Below the pieces are notes generated by a model. That model did not search any database. It was not told the origin of the DNA and saw only the letters and a list, made by a program, of their open reading frames with translations. A DNA stretch of 10,409 bases from an uncultured Hyphomicrobiales bacterium (GTDB lineage: Bacteria > Pseudomonadota > Alphaproteobacteria > Rhizobiales > Aestuariivirgaceae), in the NCBI GenBank assembly GCA_903930095.1, contig CAIYXE010000627.1, forward strand, positions 1 to 10,409. Direction: 5' to 3'. Shown piece after piece: positions 7,516 through 10,409 of the stretch (positions are counted from its first letter, which is position 1; every line of letters begins with the position of its first letter). The position numbers were made by a program, and so were the translations under genes.

Positions 7516-8340
7516 TTACCAGGCCGGAGCCTTGTCGGGCAGGGCCTCGACAAAGGACTGGCCGAACCACTTCATCTGGAGGTCATTGAGCAGGCCGTTC
7601 TTCTTAGACTCGAGGATGAAGGCGTCGAAGGCCGCGCGCAGGTCTTCGTCTTCCTTGCGGAAGGCCGCCGCCGTCCACTCGCCGCCGAACTTGCCGTCGC
7701 AGTTCCACGACATGGCCTTGAGATCGGGGTTGGCCTTGTGGCCTTCCAGAAGCGACACGATGGTGGAGGCATATCCGGCGATGCGGCCGGACTTCATGGC
7801 CTCATAGGCAAGTGCGTCGTTATCAAAGGTCTGGATCTCGCCGTCGAAGGCGATGCCGGCGGCGGCGGCGCAGTCCTGCAACATCTTGATCTGCGGCGTG
7901 CCATTGCCGGCGGCGACGGCCTTGCCGTTCAGGCCTTTGAAGTCGGTAGGCCCGCCATCCTTCTTCATCATGAGGCCAGACGCGGCATCCATGTAGGGCA
8001 CCGAGAAGTTGACCTTCTCGAAGCGCTTCTGCGTGGCGGTCATGCCGCCCTGAATCATGTCGAAGTCACCATTGTAGAGCGACTGGATCACCGTGGACCA
8101 GTTGGTATCGATGGGCACGGCCTTAACGCCGAGCGACTTGGCGAAGGCATCGGCCAGGTCGATGTCGTAGCCGACGATGTTGTTGTTCTCGTCGCGGAAC
8201 TCGAAGGGCCTGTACTGCGCTTCGAGGCCGTATTTGATTTCACCCTTGGCCTTGATGTCGTCGAGCTTTCCGGCCGAGGCCGGAGCGGCGATTGACAGCG
8301 CTAGGCCTGCGGCGATCGCGAGTGACCATAGTAACTTCAT
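7516..8340 (-). CDS. periplasmic substrate-binding protein of a polar amino acid-type ABC importer (SBP_bac_3)
   Basis: 274 residues with a Sec signal peptide (MKLLW, hydrophobic core, cleavage after APASA at residue 23). The mature protein has the family 3 binding-protein pattern: GEIKYGLEAQYRPFEFRDENNNIVGYDIDLADAFA, then DMIQGGMTATQKRFEKVNFSVPYM. R106 in the latter matches the arginine that holds the ligand alpha-carboxylate. In the usual second-lobe signature GR-V-D-A-x-x-x-D, this protein has GRIAGYAST (185-193), so the Asp that normally holds the alpha-amino group is absent. Two cysteines (C157, C214) could form a disulfide. It starts at ATG 8340 with a strong site GGAGGG (8345-8350) sitting in the 12-base gap after the amidase gene. 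It delivers ligand to the two permeases encoded next. The ligand keeps a carboxylate, by inference, but may not be an ordinary alpha-amino acid. Confidence 0.92.
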   Translation of the reverse strand: MKLLWSLAIAAGLALSIAAPASAGKLDDIKAKGEIKYGLEAQYRPFEFRDENNNIVGYDIDLADAFAKSLGVKAVPIDTNWSTVIQSLYNGDFDMIQGGMTATQKRFEKVNFSVPYMDAASGLMMKKDGGPTDFKGLNGKAVAAGNGTPQIKMLQDCAAAAGIAFDGEIQTFDNDALAYEAMKSGRIAGYASTIVSLLEGHKANPDLKAMSWNCDGKFGGEWTAAAFRKEDEDLRAAFDAFILESKKNGLLNDLQMKWFGQSFVEALPDKAPAW

Positions 8341-8352
8341 GTTTCCCTCCCT

Positions 8353-9822
8353 TCAGGGGTTACGTTCATTATGTCCCAGACTTCTTGCCTGTTCTTCGAG
8401 CCGGCCGAAGTCTGGCCGCGGCCGGCGAAGCTCATCGTCTTGTTCGAACAGAGCCTCGAGCGTCACCGCGGCATCCGCGAGGAATGCGTCGTGATGCAGG
8501 CGCCCGACGATCTGGATGCCGAATGGAAGACCGTCACTACCCTTGCCGCAGGGAATGACCACCGCGGGGTTTCCCATCAGCGTCACGCCATAGGCAATCG
8601 CCTCCCAGCGCAGGTAGTTCGCCATTTTCTGGCCATTGATTTCCTTCGGCCACTCCGCCTCGTGCCGGAAAGGATGGACGGAGGCGGCCGGCGTCACGAG
8701 CATGTCCCAGTCCTCAAAGAAAGCCTGGCTGCGGCGATGGATACGGGAATGTTCGCCGGTCGCCCAGGCGACCTCGCCGATCTCCACCTTCAGCCCGCGC
8801 TCGACCTCGAACTGCACGTTGGGCGCCAGCGCGCTCTTGTCCCGGTCGTAGATCTCTTTGAAGTCATGGACGAACTCGAGACTACGCATGGCCGCCAGAA
8901 CCCTGTCGACAGTGACAAGATCGGGGCACGCGTCGCCGATGGTGCGGAACCAGTGGCCAAACCGCCCGAGCTTTGCGCGGAAGTCGCGCCGCACGCCATT
9001 GTCCATCGGAGCAAAGCCGAGGTCCTCCGAGACCGCAACTTTCAGCCTAGACAGGTCCACGGGCCGCGCGGGACCGCCCCACTGCGGATCAGTCGCAAAG
9101 CTTAGCGGATCGAAGCTTTCCTGGCTCGCCATGGCGGCGAGCAGCAGGCGTGCGTCTTTTGCCTCCCGTCCCATCGGCCCTTCGACGTTGAAGGGAGAGA
9201 AGCCAAAGGCGCGGCGCTCATTGGCGACTGTTCCCGCCGAGGGACGAATTCCGGTGATGCCGTTGAAGGATGCCGGGGTGCGCAGACTGCCCGCGAAGTC
9301 GGAGCCCATGGCAAGGGGAACCAGCCCCGCTGCCAGCGCCACCGCCGTTCCCCCGGACGAGCCCGCCGACGTGTAACGCACGTCATGCGGATTACACGTC
9401 GTGCCCCACAGCGGATTGGAACTCGTCGCGCCAAAGCCAAGCTCGGGAATATTGGTCTTGCCCGCGACGATGGCGCCCTGCCGCTTCAGACGGGCAACTA
9501 TGAACTCGTCCTCTGCCGCGACATTGGTCTTATAGAGATGCGAACCATAGGTGGTAGCGAGGCCCGCGACGTCGTTCATGTCCTTGATGCCGATCGGCAG
9601 CCCGTGCAGGCGGCCTAGCTCATCGCCCCGCATCACCGCCTCTTCCGCCGCCCGGGCTTCGCGAAGCGCCTGCTCGGGACGCATGTCGCAGAAGGCCACC
9701 AGCAGCGGATTGAGCCTCTCGATCCGGCCCAGGCAATGGCGCATCAGCTCGACCGGCGAGAGTTTCCGCGCTCCAATCAGACGCCGGAGTTCGACAGCGG
9801 ACAATGCGTGGATTTCAGCCAT
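8353..9822 (-). CDS. amidase signature family hydrolase
   Basis: 489 residues, a normal length for the family, which hydrolyses amides (R-CO-NH-R') to acid plus amine or ammonia with a Lys-cisSer-Ser triad. The triad is visible with correct spacing: K80 in LPIGIKDMNDV, S155 in the Gly/Ser-rich TSAGSSGGTAVALAAG, and the nucleophile S179 in GSDFAGSLRTPASFNGITG. The 75- and 24-residue intervals match those of fatty acid amide hydrolase. No signal peptide is seen, so it acts in the cytoplasm. It starts at ATG 9822, with GGAG three bases upstream, and is the first gene of the importer operon, 12 bases before the binding-protein gene. Its position suggests that it opens or trims the imported compound before the fusion enzyme acts. 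GatA is unlikely because no GatB/C neighbours exist and the context is catabolic. Its substrate is unknown. Confidence 0.92.
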   Translation of the reverse strand: MAEIHALSAVELRRLIGARKLSPVELMRHCLGRIERLNPLLVAFCDMRPEQALREARAAEEAVMRGDELGRLHGLPIGIKDMNDVAGLATTYGSHLYKTNVAAEDEFIVARLKRQGAIVAGKTNIPELGFGATSSNPLWGTTCNPHDVRYTSAGSSGGTAVALAAGLVPLAMGSDFAGSLRTPASFNGITGIRPSAGTVANERRAFGFSPFNVEGPMGREAKDARLLLAAMASQESFDPLSFATDPQWGGPARPVDLSRLKVAVSEDLGFAPMDNGVRRDFRAKLGRFGHWFRTIGDACPDLVTVDRVLAAMRSLEFVHDFKEIYDRDKSALAPNVQFEVERGLKVEIGEVAWATGEHSRIHRRSQAFFEDWDMLVTPAASVHPFRHEAEWPKEINGQKMANYLRWEAIAYGVTLMGNPAVVIPCGKGSDGLPFGIQIVGRLHHDAFLADAAVTLEALFEQDDELRRPRPDFGRLEEQARSLGHNERNP

Positions 9823-9850
9823 GGGCTCCAGACGACCTTGATCTACATCG

Positions 9851-9880
9851 ATTGTTGATTGTTAACAATATGGATGTCAA
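9851..9880 (-). promoter_or_regulatory. sigma70-type promoter of the amidase-importer-fusion operon
   Basis: On the minus strand a perfect TTGACA (-35, plus positions 9875-9880) is followed by an 18-base spacer and AACAAT (-10, 9851-9856, four of six consensus bases). Transcription would start near 9844, giving a leader of only about 20 bases. The operator at 9858-9869 lies wholly inside the spacer, an arrangement typical of repression. Confidence 0.55.
9858..9869. promoter_or_regulatory. perfect palindromic operator ATTGTTAACAAT, likely GntR-type
   Basis: A perfect 12-base palindrome between the -35 and -10 of the amidase promoter. It matches the operator at 408-419 in 11 of 12 bases. An extra half-site-like ATTGTTG (9851-9857) directly precedes it. 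The two sites suggest that one regulator controls all three transcripts in this window. Confidence 0.6.
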
Positions 9881-10260
9881 GGGGGAAGCGACTGGAGATA
9901 CTGCAATACCCTTCGGAGTGATGGCCGTGAGTTCATGGAGGGTCTTTCAAAGCGCCAAAGGTTTGAGCTGGTCGTTACAAACTACAAACCGCTGATGTAT
10001 CTCGAACTTATCCACGCCAGGCAACGGACACATTCAGGTTTTCGCTGTGCTGACAGGCTCAACAACCTCCTAAAGCCAACATAGATTTCGGCCACTTGTT
10101 TGAGTCAATACGTATCCCTGAACCGTTTATGAGGGGACGAGCCCATCGACTGTTCAGATTCGATACGGAACCCTTCCGCATGCCGCTTGGACTAACCAAA
10201 GCACAGCGACAACCACCAGAGAATAGTATTTCTAATCAATGCTTTATCGCCGCCGTACTT
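9881..10260. other. intergenic stretch without a supported gene
   Basis: About 380 bases with visibly higher A+T content than the operons and no long reading frame. One short plus-strand frame (ATG 9935 to TAG 10084, 49 codons) has only a weak ribosome site (GTGAG) and no recognisable motif. No tRNA, insertion-sequence end or convincing terminator was found. It separates the importer operon from whatever lies to the right. Confidence 0.5.
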
Positions 10261-10267
10261 TTCCGGC

Positions 10268-10346
10268 GCAGTCAGGAGCTTTGGAGAATATCGGGCGGAG
10301 AGAGACGAAATTCGGCCTCGCGAAAATTCCGGCAGTCAGGAGCTTT
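10268..10346 (+). repeat. direct repeat of GCAGTCAGGAGCTTT
   Basis: The 15-base sequence GCAGTCAGGAGCTTT occurs at 10268-10282 and again at 10332-10346, a 64-base period, each preceded by TTCCG. A second pair, GGAGAGAGA, occurs at 10297-10305 and 10396-10404 in the same order. This looks like a degenerate tandem duplication or a repeated regulatory block running toward the right edge. Confidence 0.65.
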
Positions 10347-10352
10347 TCGCGA
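10318..10352. repeat. inverted repeat TCGCGAAAA / TTTTCGCGA
   Basis: Perfect nine-base arms at 10318-10326 and 10344-10352 separated by 17 bases. The second GCAGTCAGGAGCTTT copy fills the loop and runs into the right arm. A smaller hairpin follows at 10363-10377 (AAATAC, TGG, GTATTT). These could be a structured leader RNA, a regulator site or part of an intergenic repeat element. Confidence 0.55.
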
Positions 10353-10409
10353 AGAAGCCCGCAAATACTGGGTATTTTTGCCGCTGGAATTTCGGGGAGA
10401 GAGATTTGC

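Noticed and set aside
6763..8295. Long plus-strand open frame (510 codons) across the first permease and the binding protein
   Set aside because: Antisense to genes with clear transporter motifs; the translated protein has no domain and begins inside a permease gene.
8353..9822. Calling the amidase GatA of the tRNA amidotransferase
   Set aside because: GatA normally works with GatB and GatC, which are absent; the gene opens a catabolic importer operon instead.
10008..10016. Single DnaA-box-like TTATCCACG
   Set aside because: Only one copy, no cluster, no iterons and no replication gene nearby; a nine-base near match is expected by chance.
9935..10084. Possible 49-residue ORF on the plus strand
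   Set aside because: Weak ribosome site, no motif and no codon bias like the neighbours; too short to support without comparative data.
10363..10380. AAATAC-TGG-GTATTTTT as an intrinsic terminator
   Set aside because: The stem is only six A/T-rich base pairs and the T-run is short and part of the stem; there is no upstream gene on that strand to terminate.

Overview
The window looks like chromosomal DNA from a high-GC alphaproteobacterium, most likely of the Hyphomicrobiales (Rhizobium/Mesorhizobium/Brucella type). The signs are GC-rich third codon positions, frequent GTG/TTG starts, tight operons with 1-12 base junctions, and an accessory catabolic locus built around an ABC importer. The assignment is an inference from style, not from a marker gene.

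Layout: (1) At the left edge, on the minus strand, lies the N-terminal part of a Tat-exported spermidine/putrescine-type ABC substrate-binding protein. (2) A divergent promoter region (341-505) carries two back-to-back TTGACA -35 boxes around a palindromic operator. (3) A plus-strand operon runs from 506 to 3386: class I aminotransferase, aldehyde dehydrogenase (ALDH), RidA-type enamine/imine deaminase. (4) A six-gene minus-strand operon runs from 9822 down to 3370: amidase-signature hydrolase, periplasmic polar-amino-acid-type binding protein, two HisM/GlnP-like permeases, a GlnQ-like ATPase, and a 669-residue two-domain protein joining an arylmalonate decarboxylase/maleate isomerase-like domain to a complete class III aminotransferase. 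The two operons converge and overlap by 17 bases. (5) From about 9881 to the right edge there is no convincing gene. The stretch is visibly richer in A+T and ends in a cluster of direct and inverted repeats.

The genes read as one uptake-and-catabolism unit for a nitrogenous compound. The importer brings in an amino-acid-like or amide substrate. The amidase would release an amine or acid. The fusion protein would isomerise, racemise or decarboxylate and then transaminate it. The second aminotransferase and the ALDH would take the product through a semialdehyde to an acid, and RidA would remove reactive imines. The set resembles rhizobial ectoine-use loci (ABC importer plus an EutA-like protein, aminotransferase and ALDH), but the peptidase and deacetylase genes of those loci are absent, so the substrate is open.

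The best signals for a previously undescribed system are the fusion enzyme, which lacks the first catalytic cysteine of the racemase/isomerase families, and a shared 12-base operator, ATTGTYAACAAT. One copy lies at the divergent promoters and one between the -35 and -10 of the amidase promoter. Together they suggest a single GntR-like regulator, not encoded here, controlling all three transcripts.
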